This document shows positions 24,986-36,491 of a stretch of 64,000 bases of DNA, piece by piece. The DNA lies in NCBI GenBank assembly GCA_963790585.1, contig CAWBOY010000010.1, forward strand, positions 61,082-125,081, given 5' to 3'. The position numbers and the translations under genes are program-made. Numbering within the stretch: position 1 is the first letter of the stretch; each line of letters starts with the position of its first letter. This DNA comes from CAWBOY01 sp963790585. GTDB taxonomy: Bacteria; Planctomycetota; Planctomycetia; Gemmatales; Gemmataceae. The notes under the pieces are model-generated. The model was not told where the DNA came from and did no database searches. It saw only the letters and a list, made by a program, of their open reading frames with translations.

Positions 24986-27476
24986 ATGGTCTCTCTTCGA
25001 CAGATCACGCCTTTGGTTTTCATTGCACTTTTGCCAGCGACCTTACGCGCAGCGGAGAAGATCGATTTCGGCCGTGATGTATTGGCCATCCTCTCAGCCA
25101 ATTGTTTTCAGTGCCATGGGCCGGACGCGAATGCGCAAGGGCAAGCTCCGGCTCGATACCAAGGACGGTGCGCTGCGGAGCAAAGACCCTGTTGTAGTGC
25201 CTGGTAAAGTGGACGAGAGTGAGCTGTATCGCCGCATTTCCTGCACTGACGAGAAGGAGCGGATGCCGCCGGCCAATGCGAATCGCAAGCTGACGGCTGC
25301 ACAGATCGACACGCTCAAACGCTGGATCGCGGAGGGAGCGGTTTGGAGTACCCATTGGGCGTATGTGCCGCCGCGCCGGCCCGAATTGCCCGCGCTAAAA
25401 GATCGCAAATGGGTCCGAAACGAGATCGACGCCTTCGTGCTGGCGCGGCTGGAGAAGGAAGGACTGTCACCTTCGCCGGAAGCTGCCAGAGAGATATTGC
25501 TGCGGCGCGTAACGCTCGATTTGACGGGGCTACCGCCGACTTTGGCGGAGATCGATACCTTTCTGGCCGATATGTCAGCGACGGCCTATGAAACGGTGGT
25601 CGATCGATTGTTGGCTTCGCCGCGCTACGGCGAGCGCATGGCCTGGGAATGGCTCGATGCCGCTCGTTATGCGGATACCAATGGCTACCAGGGCGATCCC
25701 GAGCGGACCATGTGGCCCTGGCGCGATTGGGTCGTGCGAGCGCTGAACGACAACATGCCGTACGATCAATTCACGGTCGAGCAAATCGCGGGCGATCTCC
25801 TGCCCAACGCGACGCTGAATCAAAAGATTGCCACGGGGTTCAATCGCAACCACATGCATAATGGCGAAGGCGGGCGCATCTCGGAGGAGACGCGCGTCGA
25901 AAATGTTATGGACCGAGTCGAGACGACGGCCACGGTTTGGCTCGGGTCAACTATCGGTTGTGCTCGCTGTCATGACCATAAATTCGATCCGTTCACGCAA
26001 CGCGAGTATTATCAACTTTACACCTATTTTAATAACACCTCCGAAGATGGCGGCATTCGCGGCGGGCAGAATCCGCCCGTCCTCGAAGTCCTAAGCGAAG
26101 CGCAGAAGGCCGAACGCGAGAGACTCCGCGAGCAGGTCAAGGCGAGCGCGGCCGAAGTTTTTGCTGACGAGAAGGAATGGTTTCTCGAACCTGACGGCAA
26201 GGCCTCGCATGGTGCCAATTGGCCAGGACAGACGCCTAAAAAGATCGTCGACATCCTCAAAATTGTTCCCGAGCAACGCAACAGCAACCAGCTCAAGGAA
26301 CTGCTCGGTCAGTTCGAGAAAGAGAAGCCGGAATACTCCAAGATGCTGTCGAAGCTCAAGAAGGCCGTCGAGGAGCGCGATCGCTTCAACACGGGTCTGG
26401 CTCGAGTAATGGTCATGGACGAGCTGCCCAAGCCGCGCGAGACCAATATCCTGCGCGCGGCGCTTATGACAAGAAAGCGGACAAAGTGACGGCTGACGTC
26501 CCTAAATGTCTGCCGACCTTGCCAGCGGACGCGCCGAAGAATCGTTTAGCTTTGGCGAAATGGCTTGTCGATCCAGCCAATCCGCTTACGGCACGCGTCA
26601 CCGTCAATCGCCAGTGGCAAACCTTTTTTGGTGTCGGCTTGCTCAAGTCTGTCGATGACTTCGGCGTTCAAGGCGATCGGCCCACGCATCCCGAATTGCT
26701 CGATTGGCTCGCCACGAAATTTGTCCGGACTGGCTGGGACATCAAGCGGCTGCATCGCCTCATTGTGATGAGCGCTACGTATCGCCAATCATCGCGGGCA
26801 ACGCCGACCCTGCTCGAAGCGCGATCCCGAAAATCACCTGCTGGCGCCGAATCGGCGCTATCGCTTGCCATCTTGGATGATCCGCGATCAAGCCCTGGCC
26901 GCGAGCGGCTTGCTGGTCAACAAGCTCGGCGGGCCGGCGGTCAAATCGTATCAGCCGGAGGGCGTCTGGGAGGAAGCGACCTTTGGCCAGAAATCCTACA
27001 AGCAGGACAAAGGCGCCGACCTCTATCGCCGATCTATCTATATCTACTGGCGCCGCATCGTCGGCCCGACGATGTTCTTCGACACGGCCACACGGCAGAC
27101 CTGTACAGTCAAGGCGGTTCGCACCAACACACCACTCCATGCGTTGACCACGCTCAACGATACAACGTACGTCGAGGCCGCTCGCGCTCTGGCGCAGGGC
27201 GTATTGGAGAGCGAAGAGAAGACACCCGAACTGCGGCTGACGACGGCGTTCCGGCGAGTTGTCGCCCGCAAGCCGACGGCAGCGGAGATGACGATTTTGG
27301 CTAGCGCACTCGATCGGCTGCGTAAACTCTATGATGCTGATCCCGAGGCCGCCGCGCGCTTGCTCAAGGTCGGCGAATCGCCGCGCAATATCAAGCTCGA
27401 TGCCCGGGAACACGCGGCCTACACCGCGCTCTGTACGATGATCCTGAATCTAGACGAAACATTAACCCGCCAGTAA
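24986..27476 (+). CDS. PSCyt1/DUF1549/DUF1553 cytochrome-type protein, three frameshifts
   Basis: A large exported planctomycete protein of about 830 residues. It opens with a signal peptide (LVFIALLPATLRAA) and a c-type heme motif CFQCHGPD. Next come the DUF1549 region (LDLTGLPPTLAEID, YGERMAWEWLDAARYADTNGYQ, NHMHNGEGGRISEETR), a second heme motif CARCHDHKFDPF, and the DUF1553 region (RLALAKWLVDPANPLTARVTVNR, SYQPEGVWEEATF, NTPLHALTTLND). The frame changes near 25130, 26465 and 26820, and each next segment continues the family exactly. A DUF1501 gene follows after 5 bp, the standard pairing. Its biochemical role is not established. Confidence 0.92.
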
Positions 27477-27481
27477 ATGCC

Positions 27482-28937
27482 ATGAATCCTCTCCTCGAAC
27501 GAGCGTCGCTGCTGACGCGGCGGCATTTTTTTGGCCGATCGGCTCTCGGCATCGGAACGGCAGCTCTTGGATCGCTCCTGCAGCGCGATCTCCTAGCCGT
27601 GCCGTCCCAAGGCGTCGGCGGCCTGCCCGGCCTGCCGCACTTCGCGCCGAAGGCGAAGCGTGTCATCTACCTGTTTCAAAACGGGGCGCCGTCCCACGTC
27701 GACCTTTTCGACTACAAGCCCAAGCTGACCGAGTGGCGCGGCAAGCAAATTCCGCCTGAGGTTCAAGGCGGCCGTCGGCTCAGCACCATGACAAGCGGGC
27801 AGACGACGAAGCCCTGTCTGCCGGAGATCACCAAGTTCGCGCAGCATGGCCAAAGCGGCGCAGTGGGTCTGCGACTTTTTGCCCAAGACGGCCGCGATCG
27901 CGGACGACCTCTGTTTCGTCAAATCGATGCACACCGAGCAGGTCAACCACGCGCCGGCTATCACGTTCTTTCTCACCGGATCCGAGCAGGCGGGTCGACC
28001 GAGTGTGGGCGCGTGGCTGACCTATGGCCTGGGGACGATGACGCAAGACCTGCCCTCGTTCGTCGTCATGACCTCGCGCGACAAGGAAGCGTCGTGCGGC
28101 CAAATCTTTTACGACTTCTACTGGGGCAGCGGCTTTTTACCGACGCGGTTTCAAGGCGTCAAGTTTCGCGGCAGCGGCGACCCGGTGCTTTACCTATCGA
28201 ACCCCAATGGCATGAGCAAGGAAGTGCGCCGGCTCGTTCTCGACGATTTGGCTAAGATGAACGAGCTCACACTCAAGGAATTTGGCGACCCCGAGATCTC
28301 CACGCGCATCTCCCAATACGAGATGGCCTATCGGATGCAGACCAGCGTACCGGAGTTAACCGATCTTTCAAAGGAGCCATTGAGCGTTCTCGAAGCGTAT
28401 GGCCCCGACGTGCGAAGGCCCGGCTCGTTTGCCTACAATTGTTTGATGGCGCGCCGTCTCGCCGAGCGCGGCGTGCGCTTTATCCAGTTGATGCACGCCG
28501 GCTGGGATCAGCACCGGAATCTGAACACGCAGTTAAAAATCCAATGCCAGGACACCGATGCGCCGTCGGCCGCGCTCGTGAAGGATCTCAAACAGCGTGG
28601 CCTGCTTGACGACACGCTGGTGATTTGGGGCGGCGAGTTTGGCCGGACGCCGTTTCTTCAAGGGCCCATCGAGGATAAAAAATCGTGGGGCCGCGATCAT
28701 CATCCGTATGCGTTCACCGTGTGGATGGCTGGCGGCGGCGTGCGGCCCGGCATCACCTATGGCGAGTCGGACGAGTTCGGCCATAACGCCGTCAAAAATC
28801 CAGTTGACGTTCACGATTTTCAGGCGACGATATTACATCTATTGGGCATCAATCACGAAAAGCTGATCTATCGCTATCAGGGCCGAGATTTTCGCCTGAC
28901 CGATGTGCATGGGCATGTCGTGAAGGATTTGGTGTGA
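27482..28937 (+). CDS. DUF1501 (sulfatase-like) protein, frameshifted
   Basis: About 485 residues, partner of the DUF1549 gene. A twin-arginine-type start (LLTRRHFFGRSALGIGTAALG) suggests Tat export of a folded protein. Typical segments are FQNGAPSHVDLFDYKP, HAPAITFFLTGS, RGVRFIQLMHAGWDQH, VIWGGEFGRTP, GRDHHPYAFTVWMAGGGVRPG and DFQATILHLLGI. One indel near 27862 splits the frame between HGQSGA and WVCDFLPKT. It is related to the alkaline phosphatase-like fold; a substrate is not known. Confidence 0.92.
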
Positions 28938-29006
28938 TCACCGCAGGCCCTTCGCGCCGCACTGAAGTATACGCGGGACAAGCTGCGCACCAGGGAGTCA
29001 TAAACC

Positions 29007-29687
29007 ATGCCGAGCCCTTTTCCCGGAATGGACCCATACCTCGAGGATGAGGACATTTGGCCGACGTTTCAGCATCAGCTCGTCTTGCGCTCTATCAGAT
29101 CTTGCTGCCAGGCTTGATCGATCGCTATCGCGCGCATTTGCCAGCGGCATTATGCGACGGAACAAGTGCTGTTCACTTCGGTCTTGCGTGAAGAGCGGAC
29201 CGAGGATTACCTCGAAGTTCGGCAACGTCTCGATGGCCGGCTGGTGACGCTCGTCGACATCGTGAGCCCCAATAACAAGCTGACGACACCGGGGCGGGCC
29301 GCGTATCTGCAGAAGCGCCAGGAGGCAAAAGTCGCCGGCGCGAACCTCGTCGAATTGGATCTCGTGCTGCAAGGCCAGCCGATGCTGGACTACTCACGCG
29401 ATGGCTTGCCGGACTGGGATTATGCTATCACCGTCACGCGCTCGCCCCAGCCCGAGCGTTATGAGATCTATACGTCGACGCTGCAAAAACGCCTGCCACG
29501 CTTCAAGCTGCCTCTGGCATCCGATGATCGGGAAACAGTCCTTGATCTGCATTCAGCGTTCTCGCGGTGCTACGACCAGGGCGGCTTCGCCAACAAGATC
29601 AATTACAAGAACGAGCCATCGGTGGCGTTAAACGCGGAAGATACGCATTGGCTCGATGCGTGGCTAAAGCAGCAGAAAGCGCGCTGA
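29007..29687 (+). CDS. DUF4058 family protein, frameshifted
   Basis: About 225 residues. The start MPSPFPGMDPYLEDEDIWPTFQ is the family signature. The frame shifts near 29075, after which YQILLPGLIDRYR, REERTEDYLEVRQ and LVTLVDIVSPNNKLTTPGR follow in another frame up to 29687. The family is common in planctomycetes and cyanobacteria, is compared with PD-(D/E)XK-like folds, and has no known role. Confidence 0.88.
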
Positions 29688-29699
29688 AACGACACCCTT

Positions 29700-30263
29700 A
29701 TGGCCACACCCCGTCCCGTAGTCCCCCAGCTCCTCGTTGTCGCCGCGTTCAGCCGGCATGATGACGCTTTCGCCTGGGCGCGAGCGCGTTTGGAGGGGCT
29801 CTTCGGGCCGATCGTGATGGCCAGCCTACCGTTCGTTTTCGACCAAACGGCCTATTACACGCCGACGATGGGTGCCGACCTGCGGAAGCCGCTTTATGCG
29901 TTTCGTGATCTGGTCGATCCGGCTTGTCTGGCGGATGTCAAGATTCGCACCAACGCTCTCGAACAAGAATTAGCCGGTACCGGGTCGTTTCCTGAGCCGA
30001 GGCCGCTCAATCTCGATCCGGGTCTCCTTAGTCTCGGCAAGTTCATCCTGGCGACGACCAAGGATCAGGCACATCGCCTCTATTTGCGCGATGGGATCTT
30101 CGCCGAGGTCACGCTGCGCTACTATGATGGTGCTTTTGAGACTTGGCCCTGGACGTATGCGGATTATCAGACGCCCGACGTCCGCGCCTGGCTGAATGAG
30201 GCGCGATCCTATTACCGCCAGCGCTTGAACGAGCAGTTGGCCACGGAACGGCAGCACGAATGA
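29700..30263 (+). CDS. DUF4416 family protein
   Basis: A 187-residue, intact soluble protein. Family marks are FGPIVMASLPFVFDQTAYY, DPACLADVKIRTNALEQE, RPLNLDPGLLSLGKFILATTKDQAHRLYL and WPWTYADYQT. The function is unknown. It starts 12 bp after the DUF4058 stop and its TGA overlaps the ATG of the next gene by four bases, so it is in an operon with the WecA-like transferase. Confidence 0.9.
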   Translation: MATPRPVVPQLLVVAAFSRHDDAFAWARARLEGLFGPIVMASLPFVFDQTAYYTPTMGADLRKPLYAFRDLVDPACLADVKIRTNALEQELAGTGSFPEPRPLNLDPGLLSLGKFILATTKDQAHRLYLRDGIFAEVTLRYYDGAFETWPWTYADYQTPDVRAWLNEARSYYRQRLNEQLATERQHE

Positions 30264-31329
30264 ACTTTGCTCTTTCGGACCTCGCGCTTATCTTTGCCGC
30301 GACGTTGGCCTTTGCCTGGGTGCTGACATTCGCGGTGTTGCGCCTTGCGCCAAAAATTGGGCTGATCGACGTGCCAAGCGCCCGGAAGGTCCACACGACA
30401 CCGACGCCGCGCGGCGGGGGCATCGCGGTTGTCCTTTCCGGCATCGTTGTTTCGCTTGTGATTGTTTTGCTCAATCCGGGGGTGAACTCGCTTCTCCTCT
30501 GGCAGGTTCTGCTGTCGCTCCCCCTCGCATTGCTGGGACTTGTGGACGACATGCGGCCGTTGCCGTGGCAGCCTCGTTTGGCGGCGCAAGGAGTCATGGC
30601 TGTCGTCGCCGTTTTGATTATGGCCCCGAACTTGCCGCCGCTGCTGGTGCCGATCGCGATCTTGTGGGTCGTCGGCATCACCAATGCGTTCAATATGCTC
30701 GATAACATGGACGCTCTCTCGGCGGGCGTGGCGTTTCTGACGGCGGGAGTGCTCGCCGGCGGGCTGATCGTCGCCGGGCCCGGACATACGTTCGAGTGGG
30801 ATCAGGGGCTACCCTACTTCATCTTGATGGGCGGATTGTTGGGTTTCCTGTGGTTTAATCGGCCGCCGGCGCGGCTCTTTCTCGGCGATGTCGGCAGTAT
30901 GTATATCGGCTTTTTTCTGGCCATCGGCAGTTTGCGTACTCTGCCCGGCGGCCAAGATCCGGCATGGCGCTGGTTGGTTCCGCTCTGCCTGATGGCGACA
31001 CCATGTTATGACCTGATTTCGGTCGTGTTGATCCGGCTGTCGCAGGGGCGCAGTCCGTTTGAGGCGGACAAACAGCATTTGTCGCATCGGCTCGTCGGCC
31101 GTGGCTTGTCGAAACCGGTGGCCGTCGTCGTGATCTATCTCTGTACAATGGCCAGCGGGGCGGCCGCGTCACGCTCTACACGGTCGATTGTTGGACTGGG
31201 GCGCTGCTCGTAGTGCTGCAACCCTTCCTGTGGTGGACGGCATTGGCGGTGACGGAGTTTTTGGGTAGAGCGAACCCGCTCGCCCCGAACAGGACAGAGT
31301 CTGTAGTACGAGGAGTCAGTCACGAGTAA
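30260..31329 (+). CDS. WecA/MraY-like glycosyl-1-phosphate transferase, frameshifted near the end
   Basis: An integral membrane enzyme of about 355 residues that would move a sugar-1-phosphate from a UDP-sugar to undecaprenyl phosphate. Marks in order: RKVHTTPTPRGGGIAVVL, the aspartate-rich LGLVDDMRPL, TNAFNMLDNMDALSAG, FLWFNRPPARLFLGDVGSMYIGF and KQHLSHRLVGRG. About ten membrane segments are visible. Near 31160 the frame shifts; in the corrected frame it goes on through LLVVLQPFLWWTALAVTEFLG to a TAA at 31327. It probably starts the surface polysaccharide pathway of this cluster. Confidence 0.9.
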
Positions 31330-31411
31330 GCGACGCAAGATCAAGAAACCGCCCACGCCGCTGCCGGCACTGCCGGTAGCGCCTCTCTCGCCGGAGTCGA
31401 AGTCGGCTGCG

Positions 31412-33565
31412 GTGCGCCGGTTGCTTCTTGGCGCGGTCACCGCGTTGCTCGTCGCTCGACCATTGACCTTGGGCGAGGATCCAGGGCTTCTCGCACAGGC
31501 AGATACGTCGAGTTTGTTGTTGACACTCCTGTGGATGGCCGCCCTCGTCGCCTGGGCCGGCTGGCGTTTTTGGTTCCATCGGCCCGAGGTTTATGTTGGG
31601 CTGACTGAGCTGTTTCTTTTCGGCCTGGTTGGTGTCCTCTTCGTCAGTGCCGAGGTCGCGGCACAATATCACCATCCGGCCCGGCTGATTGCCTGGGGCT
31701 GGTGCGGGCTGCTCGTGACGTTGCTGGTCATCCGGCAGCTCGGAGTGAGTCGGGAGGAGCGGCACGGCCTCTTTTGTGTTCTGCTTGCGTCCTCGGTGAG
31801 TCTCTCGGCACACGGCATCTATCAATACACGGTCGACTTTCCGGCGCAGCGGGCGCTGGCGGACAATGAGCCAAAGCTTCGGAAGGAGCTGACTCGCCAG
31901 GGCCTGAATGTCGATATTGAAGGCTTCAAGCGCCGACTCCGCATGGATCATGTCTTTGCGACCTATTCTCATCCGAATACCTATGCAGGCTACATGGCTC
32001 TGACGTTGCCTGGCCTGGCCGTCGCTGTGTGGTTGGCTCGGCGCGTGACGATTTGGCGAACGTTTCTCGTCGGCTGCTGTGCCGCCGTCGGACTGATGGC
32101 TTTATTGCTGACCCATAGCCGCGGTGCCCTTCTTGGCGTCGGGGCGGCGAGTCTGCTCGGCGCCGTCGTTTTCGGCTGGCGCTGGTTTTGGAGAAACCGG
32201 CTGCCTGTAATGGCGGTCGTTCTTTTGGCGATCGGCGTCCTCTATGCGGCTTACCAAAGCGGTCTGGCCAATGCAGGCATGGGCAAAGGGACCGAGACGA
32301 TGGCGGTGCGCCTCGATTACTGGTCCGCCGCGTGGAAGATGATTCAAGCGCATGGCGTGCTCGGAGTCGGGCCGGGAAATTTTGGCCGCTATTATCCGCG
32401 GTATATGGCCGAGAGCGCTGTCGAGAAGATCAAAGAGCCGCATAACTTGGTGCTGGAAATACTCGCCGAGGCCGGCCCGTTCGCGCTCGGCTTTCTGGTC
32501 TTGGCCCTGGGCTGGTTGCTTTTCCAGTGTTTTCGCGGGGGCCTGATTGCTTCGCGTGATTGCGGCCCAACCGAGGGTGAGACGAAAGTGAAACGCTGGG
32601 AGTTCCTCGTCGGCGGCTTGGCCGGCACGCTGCTCGGCCTGGCGTTTCGCTTTGGCGACAACCCAGGGGCAGACGTCGTGCTCGAAGGCGTACAAGCGAC
32701 GCTGCGCACCGTCGTGTGGTTTTTGGCTTTCGCGTTGTTCGATTATCTGCCTTGGACCGATCGCATTCGGTCCCGCGCGATCGCGGTAGGCATCACCGGG
32801 CTTTTGGTGAATCTATGCGTGTCCGACGGCATTAGTTCACCGCAGCTGGCGGTGATTCTTTGGGCCTGCGCCGCGCTGGCGCTGAACGCGCTGCCGGTGA
32901 AACCGACCTGGTCCGCATCGAACCTCGCGGCGCTGGCGTTGCCGCTATCTGGCGCGGTGGCCGTGCTTTTGACTTACTTCATTTTGGCCTTTAACCCGGT
33001 TTTCAAAGCTTCGAATTTGCAGCAAGAGGCGGAGCAAGCGATGCCGAAGGCTGTCGGAGCGATTTGGGGTACCAAGGTCATTATCCCATTAAGCCTGGCA
33101 GCCGAAAAAGCAGACCCCGCCGACTCGCGGCGTTGGCTCGATTTGGCTAAGGCGACAGCCGAACAGTATCGCCGCCAGCCCCTGGTGATAGCGCACTGGC
33201 AGGCACTTAACGGCATAAAAGAGGCCCATGAACTCGACCCGGCCAACCTCAGCTGCTACCTGACGCCTTACAACTATCTTTGCTACCACGCGGACCGAGC
33301 GCGGCCCGAAGTAGCCAAGGAAGAGTATCGCAAAGCGGCGGACATTCTGGAGCAAGCGGTTCCGTACGACCCGACGGACGCTCCCCTCCACTACCTTGTT
33401 GCGCGAGCTTACCATTTCGCGGAAGACCCGAAATGGCAAGAACATGCGCGCGAAGCGCTGCGTCTCGATGCCATTCAGCAGAAACAACCCTTACAGCCTG
33501 CCAGGATTTTGGAAGCGGTACAGCGTACCGCTCTGGAGCGGTGGTTGCAGGGAGATAAGCATTGA
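31412..33565 (+). CDS. O-antigen ligase-like membrane protein with a TPR tail
   Basis: 717 residues from a GTG at 31412. The frame is open for 30 codons further upstream but shows no good start there. Around a dozen membrane segments precede residue 540. Wzy_C/O-antigen ligase motifs are HPNTYAGYMALTLPGLA, LTHSRGALLGVGAAS and GVGPGNFGRYYPRYMAE, then EPHNLVLEILAEAG. The last 170 residues are soluble and TPR-like. It would join or polymerise lipid-linked glycans at the outer face of the inner membrane, downstream of the WecA-like step. Confidence 0.88.
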   Translation: MRRLLLGAVTALLVARPLTLGEDPGLLAQADTSSLLLTLLWMAALVAWAGWRFWFHRPEVYVGLTELFLFGLVGVLFVSAEVAAQYHHPARLIAWGWCGLLVTLLVIRQLGVSREERHGLFCVLLASSVSLSAHGIYQYTVDFPAQRALADNEPKLRKELTRQGLNVDIEGFKRRLRMDHVFATYSHPNTYAGYMALTLPGLAVAVWLARRVTIWRTFLVGCCAAVGLMALLLTHSRGALLGVGAASLLGAVVFGWRWFWRNRLPVMAVVLLAIGVLYAAYQSGLANAGMGKGTETMAVRLDYWSAAWKMIQAHGVLGVGPGNFGRYYPRYMAESAVEKIKEPHNLVLEILAEAGPFALGFLVLALGWLLFQCFRGGLIASRDCGPTEGETKVKRWEFLVGGLAGTLLGLAFRFGDNPGADVVLEGVQATLRTVVWFLAFALFDYLPWTDRIRSRAIAVGITGLLVNLCVSDGISSPQLAVILWACAALALNALPVKPTWSASNLAALALPLSGAVAVLLTYFILAFNPVFKASNLQQEAEQAMPKAVGAIWGTKVIIPLSLAAEKADPADSRRWLDLAKATAEQYRRQPLVIAHWQALNGIKEAHELDPANLSCYLTPYNYLCYHADRARPEVAKEEYRKAADILEQAVPYDPTDAPLHYLVARAYHFAEDPKWQEHAREALRLDAIQQKQPLQPARILEAVQRTALERWLQGDKH

Positions 33566-33680
33566 GGGCCCCGTCAGGTCGCCATTAACCACCGGCTAAT
33601 AGCGGCGACCCTTCCGGATCAAATGCGGAAGGAAGTGTCGCTGTTCTTAGAGGAAAATGACGGTAGGGCCCCGTCGAGAT

Positions 33681-33779
33681 TATATTTGGGGGTGGCACAG
33701 ACATTCCTGTCTGTGCAGCAAAACGCACATTCGTCGGTTCCCGCACAGACAGGAATGTCTGTGCCACCCCTAAATATAG
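33681..33779. repeat. Nested palindrome, dispersed-repeat or bidirectional terminator type
   Basis: Arms at 33681-33716 and 33743-33778 are near-perfect complements. Each arm is itself palindromic (GGCACAGACA, then TGTCTGTGC). The two arms enclose 26 bases. The element lies exactly between two convergent genes, the ligase and rhamnulokinase, so it may also end both transcripts. Confidence 0.85.
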
Positions 33780-33792
33780 TCTGGAGGGCGCA

Positions 33793-35282
33793 CTAGGCCT
33801 TTGGATTCCAGTTGATTAAATTCGCAAATCGACCATAGGGCTCTTGCCATTTTTTTGCGTTCGATGGGGTATAGGTCTTTACATCGAACGAATTGCGCAC
33901 GACCTCGCGGGCGTCGGCGAGAGAGCCGAGCAGTTTTAGGCCGATGGCCTGGACGAGGACATTTCCTAATGCGGTGGCCTCGACGGGGCCGGCGACGACG
34001 GGGCGGTTGCAGGCGTCGGCGGTGAATTGGCACAGCAACGCATTTTGGCAACCGCCGCCGACGACGTGTATCACTTCGATTTTTCGACCGGTCAAATCCT
34101 CGAGACGCTCGAGTACCCAGCGATAGCGCAGGGCCAAGCCTTCCAGGGCACAACGAATGGTGGCGCCAGGGTCCCTGGGTGCGGGCTGGCCGGTTCGTCG
34201 GCAATAGGCGGCGATGGCTTCGGGCATACTGGACGGCAGCAAAAAGGACGAGTCATCCGGGTCGAGGACGCTCACGAACGGTGGGGCGGCCTCGGCGAGG
34301 CGCGTCAACTCGTCGTAGGTGTGATTTATGCCCGCTTTTTCCCAGCGCGGCGGCACTCCTGAACCAGCCAGAGGCCCATGACGTTCTTGAGTAGCCGAAC
34401 GGTGCCGCCGAAGCCGCCTTCATTCGTGAAGTTAAATTGCAGGGCTTTGTCGGTCAGCAGCGGAGCGGGGATTTCGACGCCCATCAACGACCATGTGCCG
34501 GAGCTGATGTAGGCCCACGATTCGACAGAGGCGGGGACGGCGACGACGGCGGAAGCGGTGTCGTGCGTCGCGGGAACGACGACTGGGATGCCGCGCACGC
34601 CGGTCTCTCGCGTCACGGAGGTGCGCAGCGGGCCTAGAATCGTGCCGGGCTGTGTGAGCGTGCCGAGAATGTTTTCCGCTAAACCGAAGCGTTTCAGGAG
34701 GCCGTGGCACCAGCCGCGGCTATTGGGGTCGATCATCTGGCTCGTGCTGGCGTCGGTATACTCATTGACTTTGATGCCGGTCAAAAAGTAGTGAAAGAGA
34801 TCGGGAATAAAGAGGAGCGTCTCCGCCGCATCGAGTAGCGGCGAGCGATCGCGTTTCAGGGCCAGAAGCTGAAACAGCGAGTTGATGCGGAGAAACTGCA
34901 GTCCCGTCAAGCGATAAAGCTCGGCACGCGGCACGGTCGCAAAGGCCGCCTCCATAATTCCTTCGGTGTGCGGATCGCGATGATGGCGCGGGTTACCCAG
35001 CAGTGTTCCGCCACGGCCGAGCAGAGCGAAGTCAACGCCCCAGGTATCGACACCGACGCTGTCGAGGTCGCCGTGTTGAACAGCGCAGATGCGTAACGCC
35101 TGCTCGATCTCCCTATAGAGACTGAGGACGTCCCAATGGAGGGCGTCGAGCGTTCGCACCGGCTGATTGGCGAAGCGATGGACGATGTCGAGCTTGATTC
35201 GCCGGCCGTCGAAGGAGCCGAGAATTCCTCGGCCGCTTTCCGCGCCGAGATCGATGGCCAGCAATTTCGCGGGAGAGGACAC
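33793..35282 (-). CDS. rhaB: Rhamnulokinase (FGGY family), frameshifted
   Basis: ATP-dependent phosphorylation of L-rhamnulose, cytoplasmic; about 496 residues. The GTG at 35282 is chosen because the next residues (SSPAKLLAIDLGAESGRG) match the family start and GGAG precedes it; a TTG at 35378 is possible. Other marks are LDSVGVDTWGVDFALLG, ETLLFIPDLFHYFLTG, ATHDTASAVVAVP and ISSGTWSLMG, then HVVGGGCQNALLCQ. A run GGGAAAAA near 34345 holds the indel that separates the two frames. No other rhamnose gene is nearby. Confidence 0.9.
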
Positions 35283-35426
35283 AGCAGGGGACTCCGAGTC
35301 GACGACAGTTTCATTAACGATAAGTGCCGGTGCTTGGGCCCCTTCTTGACCTTGGGGCCGCCAAATATGTAATACCAAGATTGACCCATCCCTGCCACAG
35401 TCCCCATCGCAAGGTGATTCCCCGCT

Positions 35427-36446
35427 ATGATCGCACGCCAGGCCGGATCTCGCCGTTACGTCAAGCAGCTTGCCGACGGGGAAAGCGTTGAAGAGACCTA
35501 TCTTGTCTTAGACAAACAACTGCGGGCGAATAAGAACGGTAATCTATATCTGCAAGTCGATCTACGCGATCGGACCGGGGTCATCAACGCGCGGATGTGG
35601 AATGCCGGCGAACCGCTGTTCCGCTCCTTTGAGCCAGGCGAGTTCGTGGTCATCAAAGGCAAGGTCCAGTTGTTTCAGGGTGCGTTGCAATTGATTTTGA
35701 GTCATCTCGACCGGGTCGATGCGAAGTCAGTCGAGATGGCGGACTTTTTACCGCACACCGAAAAGGACGTCTCCAAACTATATGAACGGCTTCGTGCCGT
35801 GCTGATGAAACTGAGCGATCCCCATCTCCGCGCCTTGGCTGAATGTTTCTTCATGGACGAGGCGTTCGTCGATGGTTTCTGCCGCTGTCCGGCCGGGATT
35901 CGCAATCATCACGCCTACTTGGGCGGCCTTCTCGAGCATGTCGTCACGCTGCTCGACGGAGCAGATCGGCTTACTGCGCTCTATCCAGAGTTGAACCGCG
36001 ACCAGCTGTTGATGGGGATTTTTTTGCACGATGTCGGCAAAGTGCGCGAACTTCAATACGAGCGCGGCTTCTCATATTCCGATGAAGGTCAGTTGGTAGG
36101 CCATTTGGTAATCGGCGTCGAGATGCTCAACGAGCAGGTACGCCGTGTCCCTGATCTCACGGGCGAACCATTTCCGCGGGAATTGCTGTTGCGCCTGAAA
36201 CACATGATTCTCAGCCATCACGGCACACACGAATTCGGCAGTCCGCGTTTGCCAATGACGCCGGAAGCGATCGCCTTGCACCACCTGGACAATCTCGACG
36301 CCAAGGTGCATAGCTTCACGCGCGACATCCGCGAAGATGCCAACTCGACGAATGCGTGGACCGCGTTCAATCCGTCGTTGCAGCGGCGTTTGTTCAAGGG
36401 GGGAATAGCAAACGGCGACGCAACGTCCGGCAGCGAAGACGATTAA
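35427..36446 (+). CDS. YhaM-type 3'-5' exoribonuclease (OB fold plus HD domain)
   Basis: A 339-residue intact protein. The N-terminal OB-fold (residues 15-100: YLVLDKQLRANKNGNLYLQVDLRDRTGVINARMW) binds nucleic acid. The HD domain follows, with HHAYLGGLLEHVV, FLHDVGKVREL and LSHHGTHEFGSP supplying the metal ligands. The order and length fit YhaM/CBF1 of Gram-positive bacteria. It is divergent from rhaB. Confidence 0.93.
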   Translation: MIARQAGSRRYVKQLADGESVEETYLVLDKQLRANKNGNLYLQVDLRDRTGVINARMWNAGEPLFRSFEPGEFVVIKGKVQLFQGALQLILSHLDRVDAKSVEMADFLPHTEKDVSKLYERLRAVLMKLSDPHLRALAECFFMDEAFVDGFCRCPAGIRNHHAYLGGLLEHVVTLLDGADRLTALYPELNRDQLLMGIFLHDVGKVRELQYERGFSYSDEGQLVGHLVIGVEMLNEQVRRVPDLTGEPFPRELLLRLKHMILSHHGTHEFGSPRLPMTPEAIALHHLDNLDAKVHSFTRDIREDANSTNAWTAFNPSLQRRLFKGGIANGDATSGSEDD

Positions 36447-36491
36447 CTTCCAAATGTTAATATTCAAATTGGTTCGTGCGCGGCGAAACAA

